From: Mesaphorura yosii
Taxonomy: Eukaryota; Arthropoda; Collembola; Poduromorpha; Tullbergiidae
Direction: 5' to 3'
NCBI GenBank assembly: GCA_009869945.1
Contig: WIXG01000115.1
Span: forward strand, 124,001-188,000
Length of the DNA stretch: 64,000 bases
In this document: in pieces, positions 41,235 to 53,616 of the stretch
Layout of the letters: the number at the start of each line of letters is the position of its first letter
How positions within the stretch are numbered: the first letter of the stretch is position 1
Made by a program: the position numbers and the translations under genes
The notes under the pieces: generated by a model
Database searches by the model: none
Seen by the model: the letters and a program-made list of their open reading frames with translations, nothing else
What the model was told of the DNA's origin: nothing

Positions 41235-43069
41235 CGAAATGGCAAACATTATCAATTTCGTATTCTGCAGAATGCCATTGATTCTCAAGCATAACAACCT
41301 GTGGGACGTGGGAAAGGAAAACAACCAGTTGCTCGTTGTTCTTGAGCCGCACCGCGCCACGGAGGTGAACGCAGCGCAGTGAAGTACGAAAACTCACGCG
41401 AGGCCAAGCTGTTGCTTGACGTTTTGTACGAGTCTCCGGGGAAAGTTCTCCACGAAAAGAGAAAGATTACAGCTACGGTTACGGCCTTCCTGTCATTCAT
41501 TCCATTCCATGCACTCGTAATACTCGTACGCGCTCGGTGTTCTTTCCCGGTCTTGCTTCTTGCGCAACCAACAGTAGTAATACTAGTAATCTAATCCAGA
41601 CTAATTGCTGTAAAATGTCAATCCCGCAAAGCGAAAAGACCATGCCATCAATTCACTAAAGGAAATGATACCACCGAGACTTTACTTAATGACATTTAAT
41701 GAGAGGGAAGACAACTGCCACTCGCTGCCACCGTGAAATGGCGTTGATACGTGTACTTTGAGACAAATGACAATGACTACGAAGCTGGTTTAACTTTCTC
41801 TATATGTGGAAGGATAGCATGAGCAATGAACAGCCTTCAAAATGGAAAAAAGTCGCGAATCAACACAAGCAACGTAAGAGATCTGCATAATGAAGTATTT
41901 TGGTTTTAACCATGATTCGAATGAATTATCGACCTTCAACTTTTGTTTACTGAATAATCTCGTGATTTCTGACGAACCAGTCATTTGAGTCATGTCTGGC
42001 GAAGCAATTATGTAAGCATTAATTTGTCCATCACGATTCAGAATTCACTATTTTAATGATGCAATAACCGATTCAGTTTCACGTTTCATGGTTTTCTGCC
42101 GTACCGCAATAAGTTGGCAGTGTAAATTCTTTCGGATATTCGGATTCGATATCATGATCGCAATTCTTCACACGCAGGCGGACAGCAATCAGCAGACACA
42201 CAGTAAACTCGACTGCCGTTAATGTGCAACATGATAACAACAAAATAATTTGGGTTGATTTATTCAAATATGAATTATTACATTTTTTCATGAAACAAAG
42301 CGTGTACGTGTATTGTAAATGTAGGAAATGATTGTGTGTGGTTGTGGTGTTCTGTTCGTGGTTCTCGTCATTTACATTCTATATGCACATGCCTTGTGTA
42401 TTGTATTTTGTAGATCAGTTTATGACTTTGTGGTCTATAAATATTTAATATTCCTGAATATAATCTTGACTAGGATAGGTGGGAATGGAATCGGGAACTA
42501 GAAAGCTATAAATGCTCAATCTAAATAACATGCATGCTATATCACATATTACAACCTCATTCGTCCATTTTTAGTACCAACGGGCCAGAGTCAGAAAGAT
42601 TTGAAATCACAGCTGAACAAGTTAGAACTTTCAAAATGAATAATTGTGGCCGGTCATATTACATGCACAGAGCATTCCGCAAGATTCCAGGGTTGCAGAA
42701 GGACAGAAAGCGAAGTAAGAAACAGATTCTTGAACTTAAACAGTTGCCTTCATGACTCTAAAATATCACCAACTCACCTAATACTTAAAGCATTAACAAC
42801 ATTAACACTATGCCAGAAAATCCAGTTCTACTTACACTTGTGCATGAAACGGAAGCGTGATGGTGGAAGGTGACGCATAAAATTAGTCAAGTTCTGACGG
42901 CATTCATTCAGGAACAAAAATAGCCTACACAGCAATAAAGATAGCTTATCAATTCTTGATTCATAGAACCAATTCCAACGGTCAGGTATTTTGTTACAGC
43001 TATGATGTAATTATTGAGACTAGAATTTAGCACTGTCCATCGTTCAGCTCAGCAACTCAGCGCCCGTTT
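41235..43069. other. Intergenic stretch, nothing recognised
   Basis: About 1.8 kb between the isomerase 3' end and the neuropeptide gene, which converge here. Only short ORFs without motifs. It should contain the 3' UTR of the minus-strand neuropeptide gene. Confidence 0.5.
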
Positions 43070-45073
43070 CTACTCAGCACCCTGAAATGGAAGAATGACT
43101 TAGAATAGAATTTCTATTAGACTCGGGAGCATATCGTACCTTGTTGAGCCCGCCGGCTTGGCTGCTCATCGACGCCTCAGCCATTTTCGGTTCAAAGAAA
43201 CGCTGTGGTTGAAACTGCATGCTGACTGGCTCGGGCTGATCTTGAAACTGGCCCATATCTGCCTCCGCACTTCGTTTGCCAAATCTTAGCCTTAGAGTAT
43301 TCGACCGCTGGGATTTCCTCATCATCTGATGGTTGGGGTTTGTCCGGTACATGTACGCACGGGGAACCATCGGTGCTGTTAGACCGCCTTGTCGTTCTAA
43401 TTCTGCTAGAATTTCTCGCATGCCTGCGGAGAAAAAGGACAAGGGAATGTGTTACTCGGTTTTATCATGAGCCTATGAAGCCAATTCGCAGTATCCGATT
43501 TTAATTTTACAACAAGAAGGCGACATATTTCTAATTATCTTAGTGCTTAAAGCTTGACGAGCCTCAGCTTTGGGTCAATGGTATTAATTTTCGTAAGTGC
43601 ATTGCGAGGTGTATATTTTGACACGATGGCGATGATGGCTGCATTCGAGTAAATTCTTTCTCAGATGAAAGGTTCAGAAGTCATAATCTCATGATGCTGA
43701 TGGAGAACTGGAACGACAAAGAAGTCAAAGACAGCGAATTTCGTAAAGAAGAAAAGAAAACGAGGAAGCAGAAAAATAATTACGAAGAAAGTAAAAAATG
43801 ACAGGTTATGCTTGACAGACATTTTAATGCATGGTGCATGTAATTTTGACATTAAGACAAGTGCCAACGAAGTGAAACGCAAAAGGCACTGACAACGTCA
43901 ACGAATCTATTATCTGAACGATCTAAATGACAAATTAAAAATTCAAAGTTGTGGCCGCATATCCTACGTGATCCCATTTCATTATGTTAATGAGGTAGTC
44001 GGGTTTAAAGCGATATTTCACTGTGCGCGTGTGCTACGAGCCGCTGAAACGCGATACTCACTTTTCACTAATATATTATTGAATTTCGTCAGAGGCGGCC
44101 GTAAACGTTGCGGTGCGACACACCCTTTGATCGATGACGACAATACTTGTCAAATCTAATCTCGATCCGTCTTAAACAAAGACAAAACGCTCTTCCTTTC
44201 TGCTGTTTTCTGATGGTCGTCGTAGTATGCTTCCTAAATGCCAAGCGACGTGGGTGTCTTGTGACTAGTACAAAATCGGTCGAACAAACTTAAATTGGGT
44301 GCAATTACAACTATACAATGCGATAATTGTATGTTGTAATTTCAATTTCCAATGCAGTGCATGCCAATTTACATCTTAACGGTACCGTCTCTTTGCTCGA
44401 AACTGCACATTACGTCAATTCAGCACAGGAATTGCTGTCGTCGTTTCCAGAAAACTGTGCGACAAGTCTATTAAGGTTAAGGAATATTGACCTACACGTG
44501 GAAATGCCTTGCGAAATGCGAAATACGTTGACCATACTTTACTTTCTTTGCTCTGCTCTATTTTGCTTAGTTGAACTTAGCATGTTGTGCCCGGTTTTCC
44601 TGTGTACTTTTCTATTTATAATTAAGATTGAACTAGATTGAGTTTACATTTTGAAATAATGCAAGCGAAAGCGTCAACTGCGATGTTTACTCGTTCGCTA
44701 CTCGCTTTCTTATTTTTTGTCGTCATTCGACGATACTGAGACTCCTTTTTCCATGTATCATATTAGAAATTGTTTATGCAACTTGCAATTACGTCCACTT
44801 AGCCTGGGGGAATTTGAGACGTATGCGATGCAATGCATCAATATTTCCATATACGCTTTGCGCTGAGCGAATAGAGAAAGTTTCGGGAAAAGCCTTCGCC
44901 TTAGCCTGAACTCGACCCGTAACTATAATTTTAGATGCAAATGAAAGCTGACCTTGGTCATGTTGCTCGTAATCTTCTGGCACCGGGTAGGCGACGGTGA
45001 GCTGACAGACAACCAAAATTACGCACGAAAAGCACACAATTGCCTGCACTGACAAAGATGATTTCCACTCCAT
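43070..45073 (-). CDS. sNPF: Short neuropeptide F (sNPF) precursor (138 aa)
   Basis: Exons 44953-45073, 43140-43423 and 43070-43081 join in phase to 138 residues. Exon 1 holds a signal peptide (hydrophobic IVCFSCVILVVCQLTVA, likely cut before YPVPED). Exon 2 carries one amidated peptide: after the dibasic site R76-K77 comes SQRSNTLRLRF followed by GKR, so the predicted product is SQRSNTLRLRF-amide. The RLRF-amide end defines arthropod sNPF, which acts on a G-protein-coupled receptor and is linked to feeding and growth in insects. Only one copy is present, as in crustacean precursors and unlike Drosophila with several. The first donor (GTCAGC) is not consensus but gives the right phase (Q-G-M-R). 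The last exon encodes only GAE and the stop. Confidence 0.9.
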
Positions 45074-48000
45074 TGCAAGTTTTGTGAGAAAATATTGAAT
45101 GGGTTAACTAAATTTTAGGTAAAAATGTAGTACAGTTTTGTGCTTCAATAGGGCGTACGCGTCTATTATCAACAAACCAGCAGTCTATAATTTGCGAGTG
45201 GTGCGTTGTTGCGCTGGGGACTGTGAAGCACTGATTAAGAGGGAAGTTGAGAACTGTAGCGCATTTTATTGTGTTGGCTGCTGCTTCTCGGCTTGGCGTG
45301 GCGTCAGGTCTGCTTTCCCCGTCCCAAGCTGCGAGTGCTTTCTTTCTCTTTCTCCCTTTGCCCAAGACTTGCGTTATTCTTTGTGTGTGCTTATGCTTAG
45401 CAGCGTACAAGTAACCTACCTCTGCGATGACGAACCAACAAGCGACCGCCGCCACCGCACCATGAGTAGGTGGATGAAACATTTTGAACGCGGAAAGCAC
45501 TTTATGCAAGTTGTTTCTTCTCGTAGTTGTAACGGTGGTCGAAATATTAGGTTATGCAATCTCAAGTTACCTGTTTACCCCAGACCGGCCACAATTGTTT
45601 GCATGTCAGCTTTGTTTTAAGCATTAAAACGGTTCAGCTGCAGCATCTTCGTGCATATCGAAACGTAATCTGGTTTATTCACCGAAGAGGACAAAATGAG
45701 ACTTTATTCAAGCATATCTGTACTCAAGACTTTGACTTTGGACTTTGGACTCCAAAGGAACTTCTCTCTTCACGAAACAATGGCCAAATATGTAACGCCA
45801 GATTATTCCGGATTCGTCTTGGTTGCTTGCGCAAATGTAGAGAAGGCGAATAATGCATGAATCATGTCAGTACAGCAAATTACACGGATGAACCATTAAC
45901 CCATATGAGAATCGAACGACCGGCATGCGTCACCTTTCCAGGTTTCATTCTTTCCTTGCTTGACAACAGGTGCTTTCGCTCGTACCGAAAATATCTTCAC
46001 ACATGAATTATTATTGAAACGCGGAACACAATGGAACGACAAAACCTGGGTGACTAGTGACCTTTCGCCTTTCATTGTGCAAATACGCACTTAATCAGTT
46101 TAATTCCTTCGCGAAGAGGAAAAAAACGAACAAATCGACTATTTTCGTATTTTCGTTTCGGACTTATGACAAGAATCAATCATTTCAATTTTACTAATGA
46201 AGCCAGGCGCGATTTATTGCTGTCACATTGTCCAATTCGTCCAAATTGATGCGTAGGGCTAAATTATCTCGAGGAGTATCGCCAAAATTGGCATTGGCTT
46301 TTCCACGAAGCTTTTCTTGAGGTCTTTACAAAATGAAGCAAAATGTGTTTCGTTTATGTGATGAGTTGCGTCGAATTTAGCGACACGTGTACAACGTGAA
46401 CAAGTTTCACAAACACTTCACGAAACCAGAAGGGCTTAGGGTCAGGCACCGCAATTTGACTATTCCGACAGTATTTCACGGAATTTTAATTTGATAGGCT
46501 TAAGAATCTGAATTCCCGGTTGACTTAACCCGGAAATTAACAGCGTGGTTCCAGACAAATGTGACTGCCTAGAAACAGACAGTTTGAACAAAACTACAGA
46601 AAATTGGCGTTTGTTGCAATTTTTGTAAACTCATGAAGGGAATACAAATACTACACAGCAGTGCCCTTCCATGAATAATTGACTATGTATTTATCATGAA
46701 GCAATTTATTTTAGTTTACAGGCTTTGACATTTTGCCGTTCCCAAAGTATAGCGTATAGAGTGAGCTATCAACTTTCGACTTGTAAATTAATTCTGACTC
46801 ACTTCTGATGTTGCAAATTGTGGCAGAGCCCAAAGCTGTGAATCGCTTTTGTCTTGTCAGTCTGGAAATTGGAACTGGACCATTCTATTCGCTTCCATAA
46901 TTACAACATGCAGGGTGTAGGCGGGTGGTGGATTATTGTAATGCTGTTACAAAACTAATCTTTCGGTAATCCGATCATACGCTTCGCTCACCGTGCTCGC
47001 TTACTAGCGTTTGATCGTTTCAATGGTAGTACCAATCAATTTAAACTGAACTCTCCGTAATTCGTCGTAATATGAGATTTTATATTTCCTACCAAATTTA
47101 AACGAAAGTGATGTGGAATTAATTGTTTATTACGCCGCGGGTAAACAAAAAGTTAAAGTAGGAGCGCCACGACTGGATTCACAGAATCCGGGGAATTTAT
47201 TGGCAAGCCGCAGGTGCGGGTAAATCGAGAATCGAGTAGGAGGAAAGCTGAAGGTAGAAGGAACACTATTATCTTTCATTCTTTTCGTTGTAACATTTCA
47301 TTTCGTTTGCTAAGTATTTTGTGCTAACAATATTTGCCCTTTATTAAGGAATTATTTTTATGGGTGCCACCACCTGAGTAACTTTCTTCTGAAAACAACT
47401 GCACAGAGATCAACATCAAATCATCTTCAACAAAGGCAATCGTTAGACTATCCAATTATCGGTCATTATAATTTGACATTTGCTGGTGACGCGGACGAGA
47501 TCAAATGAAGCCCCGACCTTGTAGAACATGTTATGAATAGACGAATACACCTCCTCACCCTCTCATCCATAAGCTATCTGAACTCGAATGCTTGTCGCGG
47601 CTGTCTGAAATTACAATTAAGTCAGCATGCAGCAATTTGGAAGGTCAGCCATTAAATTTTGGAATGGGCTGCCCGTCTAGCCTTCCAGCATGACCTACGC
47701 TTACGCACTGGTCGCTTTTCGCTCGCTCAGCGAATTTCTTTAAACTTCCATCATTTATAATTTGCCATTTAATCATGCAGCCTATTACTTATTTCGCTTA
47801 ATTCGTCCAGCGTGCAATTACACTGTGGTCTTTTCGAGACTAATTCTCGCGGTCAGTTTCTTCACCACCTGTGGACATCTTTTCCGTTGAGTGCGACCTA
47901 TGGTGCTGAATGTTCAGGAAACAATCTTGAAGAGCACCGCATTTCAAGGTTTGGTCGTCAGACTGTTTTTACAGTGGTGCTTGAGTGTGTGTGGGTGGAA

Positions 48001-51000
48001 CGTGTGGCTGAACTCCAGTTGATTAACTGCGGTGTTGCGTGAGCATAAAGCGGAAACTTTCCAGTCACTGGTGCATTTCGGGTAAATAGCCTGAGGTGCG
48101 AAACGTAGACTACGCTACTCGACTATTCTAGTAGCATAGTACTAGATTGGATTACGCAATGCAAGGGCACAAAAGGAAATGGTAACAGGAAACCACTTAA
48201 CTCAAGTATCAGCGATTCATTCATGTAATCTAATGTGATGTGATGTAAATTCATTCATTCTCAATTGGCTCATTTCCACAGGTATATTTTCATTAGAGTA
48301 GTTCATTACACAATTTCATGTCCGACCTTAACCTCTTTCCCCCCAATTCCAATAAAATGTATCAGTCTACTGTCTCGTAAAACGGGCTTCACTTTTTCCT
48401 GGTGCGTGCGTTAGAAACGACTACTTTCAATTACTGACTTTATTGAAATCACAAAATCAGGCATGAAACTAGGCGCTAAGGCTGAAAGGGGAAGTACATT
48501 CCAGATTTTCGTTGGAACTGGCACAAATGAGAACGGAACTTAATGAACTACGGCCTCATTCTTTTTCCCATTGGTAGAACTAACTTTTTCTGTTAAACGA
48601 CCATGTTGGATAATTTCATATGTCAAAACCTGGGTTTATTATATTGATTCTTTTCTCAATACTCCGAAAGCTAAAATAAAAGCTGTCCGCCTCCGACACA
48701 CTTCGCATGCAAATAAAGGATTTTCGGGTTGCGTAATTTATTTCGGCAACCAGCCACTCGAACGCTGCTGAGAGTCGCGATTGCTCTCGAAATCACTGAA
48801 CAAACAGGAAATGCTTATTGATATAGTGGGTTCGAGAAAACCACTAGAAAACATTCCAAATTGCTCTATTTGACATTTATTGTTTATGGCAATTGACTTC
48901 GGGGTAGCTTCAGTTTAAAATTCCCAACTGGGTGCACTTTGATGACAGCTTTTGAGAATAATTTGTTTACTGCTGTGTCGTCAACCATGTTGAAACTAAA
49001 AATAGGCTTTCAGCACCAAATTGTTGGAGTAGTTTTTATTTTCGTCAGCACTTTGGAGAATTACGATTGAATGACAATGCCAGTTGAGGGATTGCATTAT
49101 TTATTAATGCTGCAAACAATGTAAAGGAGCCAGCCAAGTCATGTTTATACAGCGAGGAAGGGATTATATCTCCAAATTCTGGTATTGTGTTTCTGATTCA
49201 AGTATCACATCTCAGGACAAGAAAAGTCATGCGAAGTGAATTGAGCCTGTTTTCTTTCTTTCAGCAGGAATTCTTCCAGGAGTAAGTCGTAATCCTAAAT
49301 TTTACGAATGGAGGCATCTGTTAAAATATTCAATTAAAGGAAGCTGCCCAATCATGATTCACCTTCGCAGCATGTCAGCGTCTGCTATACGATCCAGAGC
49401 ATTCTCAATAACAAATAGATTTAAAATGTCTAAATGTCAATATGAAAATTCAATCAATTACAGGAACAAGGCTTGACAGATTGAAATGATGAGGTCAAAG
49501 GGACTTCTTTTCCTTCTCTCATTGTCATTGCTGGTTTCGTGGAAGGTAGAACTCATTATTGAACAACCAGCCCACGAAAATCTTGAATAATCTTTTTATT
49601 GTGTGCCATATGTTGCAAGTATTGCCATTCATTTGACACTTCCTTTCACAACTGCACATTCTTTCTGTTCTGTGGTGTGGGTGTTGGACTGACTAGACCA
49701 GGAGTTCCGTGAAGCTCATGAGGTACTGGAAATAGAAACTGGTCTTCGTCCAATCTGATTGATTTGAGACCTTTTTAGACACTTACTCAAGACTCCGGTC
49801 GATTGAATCAGTACCGTGTGTGGTATCAACTCAATTCCCAGCACGAAACAGGAAATCTCTACCGGCTCTTTCCTTTGATCGCATGCATTTCTTTCCAGGT
49901 TATTCAAATACAGCATGCATGCGCTTCGGCCAAGATGAAGCGATGAGGGCTTGACGTCTATCGTAGATTAGATTGTATGATGAACCGTGAAATGCTACGA
50001 AATCCCAAGTATAGCTATGATCCGGAATATTGATGCAGGCGTTGTCGTGTATGTATCAATAACAATGTCACGAAAATTCTCGCTAAAAGCTAAAGTAAGC
50101 CCAGGGGATTCTCCTGCTTCCACGTCGGCCCATCGCCGTCGCATTCATCTCGTTTGGCCGTTCATGCGTGGTGCGCCTCAGCCCACGACAACGACTCTAC
50201 AAGTTGCTTGGTACCTGAACCAGGCCAAGCGAGCACCTGAACAATATCAACAAATCTCAATTTTGATGAAAGTGGAAATAGAAATCTTACAAATGAATGG
50301 ATAATCGGTGTTCTCCCTTGAATGAAGATGACATAACAGATGCTCCAGTCCAAAATTTACTTCATACTTGCACGCTGCACCGTGTCTCGATGTAACCTAA
50401 CATAACCACAGAGCTTGAGCTATCCACCTGCGAAATTGCATAGTGGTTTCTGAGGTTTTGGAGTACGAAAACGAATTGAAGCGAAGATTGTATGCATTAT
50501 TAATGTAGGTAGCGAAATAAACGAAGTGACAGGGCCAGGCAGCCAGGCTAGAGGACGAAATTGCGCCATTGCGCTCTGTGCCCACGCCGTGAGGTGATGG
50601 AAGATTCCATTCCAAGATGGAATGATAGGGTTAATTTTTCCGGGCGTAATGTATTGTTGTTGTCGTAATTGAGTGTGAAGTGACTGCCACGCGCGAACAA
50701 TACCGAACCGAAAAATTATTCTCTGGAGAAATCTGGCAGAGCACTTTTCAAATTTTGCGACGCAGCGCTGAGAAGTCGCATCTGGGGTTCATGATCAAGG
50801 CTCGGTTCGCGCAGGACGCCGTCGCGGCCATTTGCACACTGGATGATTGGATGCGGTCAGGACGCGATGGTGCAGTGCAAATTGCGTGAAGCACTTTCAT
50901 ATCTTTTGCGCGGTTGGTTTACATATACTGGAGAATTCTCGTTCTCTCCACCCGATTACTTCGACTTTTCGAAGCGAAAGTGATTGCACTGGCATTTCAA

Positions 51001-51462
51001 ATGCGCCGTCACCAAACAGCTACACGCGTCAGCATTCAGTAAAGGCATTACAGCTACGCTGTATATTATAATTGAAGTCGTTCAGGCTTTCAGGGCATGT
51101 GATTATGAACCCTGCTTAAATATTCGTAATTTCGAATTCCGACCTCAATTAAACGAATGCCCTGCTCCGCAGTGAATTATAAAATGTGAAACCAATTGCA
51201 CTTTGTAAATAAATAATGCAAAGTAGTTGAATTGATAGAATTCGCTTCGTAAACAGCAAAATGCAGAGCGGGGCAACCAAATACGGCTGACACGGAGAGA
51301 ATGAATTCTCAAAACTGTACGCAACACAGTTGGGAGTACGAGCAGAAGTGCAGGAGCAAGATAGCAACAAAGAGGAAGGAAGCGACCTTGCTGTGGCTTC
51401 TTTCAGAGCTTTCTCTCTTTGTATTGACGTATTTCGCCGGTAATCTCCAAACGAACGCCGAA
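45074..51462. other. 6.4-kb gene-poor stretch
   Basis: No convincing coding exon, RNA gene or repeat array. ORFs at 45108-45509 (minus), 45138-45620 (plus) and 47812-48042 (plus) have no motif or splice partner. The left end is the promoter region of the sNPF gene and the right end that of malectin. Long flanking non-coding DNA is common beside neuropeptide genes, so enhancers are plausible here but not shown. Confidence 0.45.
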
Positions 51463-52495
51463 ATGCGGCTCCTTGCCATCCTCCTTTTCCAGTTTCTGCA
51501 GGCTACCTCCACCCGTCCCCCAAACGTCATCTTCGCAGTGAACTGTGGAGGTGACGCACACACCGACCGTCATGGAATCCGTTATACTAAAGACCCGCTC
51601 AAGATCGGAATCAGCTCCGACTACGGTAAACAGCTGCAGCGGATAGGACGCGTAGCGCCGGGGGATGAAATCCTATACCAGACGGAGCGGTACCACCACA
51701 CCAGCTTCGGGTATGATATCCCAGTCGACCAGGATGGAGAGTACGTCATGGTACTCAAGTTTTGTGAAGTCTACTTCCAGGCCGATAACATGAAGGTAAA
51801 ACTGTCAATAAACCAATACACTTGTCAAGTTACCGATGTCACATTGAGTTGTTCAATCTACGGTGTATTGTTCTCTTGCAGGTTTTCGACGTTGTCCTAA
51901 ATGGCGACCATACGATCGTATCGGACCTGGACATCCATGACCGTGTCGGGCATGGGGTAGCCTACGACGAAATTGTGCCCTTTGAAGTTCGACGTACGAC
52001 TCTAATTTACAATGGACAGGAGTCGGAGATTCGCGGTGGCAAGATTAGAGTCGAATTTATCAAGGTACACCACAGACCACAACACCAATTGTCTTAAGAT
52101 TAGATGCAAGCTTGAAATTAATTCAGTTCTACTTCTGTTGTGTTAAAAGGGATATCGGGACAACCCAAAGATAAATGCGATCTATGTCATCAAAGGAGGT
52201 GTCGATGGTACGCTTAGTTGCTTCAATCTTCAGTCTTAAATTGGACCATGCTTTAAGAGGTTCATTCTTGATTTCAGAAATTCCAGATCTTGAACCAATC
52301 CAAGTCCCGACTCCACCTCCAACAACAACCTATCCACCTAGTCAAGCGGAGGACGAGCATCCTTCAAGAGCTCGAACATCAGGACCCCGAGCCGTGGATC
52401 CGTATGAAGATGCGAGTCTCTCCCAAACGATCTTCCCCGTCTTCTTGGCCATCGGGGCATTCATTCCTATCCTGTTTTGTCTTTGCCGACTCTGA
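51463..52495 (+). CDS. Malectin, ER carbohydrate-binding protein (263 aa)
   Basis: Malectin binds Glc2-high-mannose N-glycans in the ER and works with ribophorin I in quality control. Exons 51463-51795, 51882-52064, 52150-52207 and 52278-52495 join in phase to 263 residues (human 292). The start ATG precedes a signal peptide (MRLLAILLFQFLQATSTRP). The lectin domain contains VIFAVNCGGDAHTD, YGKQLQRIG, YHHTSFGYDIPV, the core motif YVMVLKFCEVYF, VFDVVLNGDHTI and FEVRRTTLIYNGQE. A Pro/Thr-rich linker follows, then one C-terminal membrane segment (TIFPVFLAIGAFIPILFCLC). An upstream in-frame ATG (51301) would add 54 residues but would bury the signal peptide, so it was not chosen. Confidence 0.93.
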
Positions 52496-52497
52496 AG

Positions 52498-52516
52498 AAT
52501 AAAGATACGTAATAAA
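52498..52516 (+). terminator. Tandem poly(A) signals for malectin
   Basis: Two AATAAA motifs (52498-52503 and 52511-52516) start three bases after the malectin stop codon, so the 3' UTR is very short. Confidence 0.75.
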
Positions 52517-52674
52517 GGCAGTGTTTATTGTGTAGCACCATTGAAAGGTCGCAGCGCACCGGCTGGAATTCATTCATTTTTGTTCTTCGTGGGGGACTAA
52601 ACCATCGCTCATTACTGCTAATGTGGGCATCCTATGACTGGACCTTATGAATTATTGATCTTGCAAATACATCT

Positions 52675-52793
52675 TCAAGTTTGAACTGTTTCATCACTTT
52701 CATTCTTTCCTTGCATTGCATTCTTGAGTGTGGTATCAGTTTGGATCTCCGGAGCCTTGTTCTTGATGACATCCACCACCCATGTCCAACTGT
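52675..52793 (-). CDS. Possible last coding exon of an unrecognised minus-strand gene
   Basis: Read on the minus strand, an acceptor-like TTTATTTTAGGTGAG leads into an open frame WTWVVDVIKNKAPEI... of about 39 codons ending in TGA. The residue mix (VVDVIKNKAPEIQTD) looks coding. There is no ATG in this frame at the start, so an upstream exon is needed. A GTAAGT donor near 52846 lies upstream, but that exon has a stop in the required phase. The piece could be chance. Confidence 0.25.
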
Positions 52794-53616
52794 CTCACCT
52801 AAAATAAATGCTTGACCGTAATTCACTCCGTTCCGTACTTACGATACGATTAAATACATAAAGGATTAAATTCAATGGCACGTTAACTAACCTTAGCGTT
52901 GTTGGTATGTATGTGAAGTCACAGTGTTAAACTCACGCTACCGGCTTCTCGTTTATTTAGTCCACGTAAGTTTTGCTTGTTCAATTCGTATTCACACTCT
53001 AGCATAAGTCAAGAAGTAGAGTAGAGATGAATCATACAAAGCGTGCGAAATGAAATGCGAAGTACAAAAGTGGTAAATTACCAGCCAGCTACGCTACGAG
53101 TCAAAAAGCACGTGAGGCTGAGACCTATTCCCACTGGCATTGACCTATTCATGACTCATTCTGTGTACATACACGTACGTATATTCATTGCATGTGCATT
53201 GCGGTTTTGCGAATTAATAATATTTACAGCCACGTTTATTATTGTATCATTCGACTTTACTGCGTTCCTGCTTATGTTAGTAACATTTACCCGCATTTCA
53301 TTGGGCCACATAATGACAGCAGTTTCACAACACAAATGGTATGGCACAAAGGAACGATTCATGTTCATATTCGTCATGGATCCGACGACATAATCAAGCT
53401 ACGTTAAACCGTTGAATAGGAAAGACGAAACTCATTTACGCACTTATTTCAGTTGTTATCCAACTTCCGTCCAATTCAAATCGTTCAAACAATACCCAGA
53501 ATTTTTTGTCAGGCTAAACCAACTCACTTTCAATCGGCTTTCGGGAGAAGGTCGCTTTGTTTTAGTGTGGCAGTGTGATAATAACCATTTGACTCGTTTG
53601 AGACTCAGCCGTAACA

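Noticed and set aside
45108-45620. Overlapping long ORFs on both strands upstream of the sNPF gene
   Set aside because: No motif, no splice partner, and mutually antisense. Likely chance ORFs in a promoter region.
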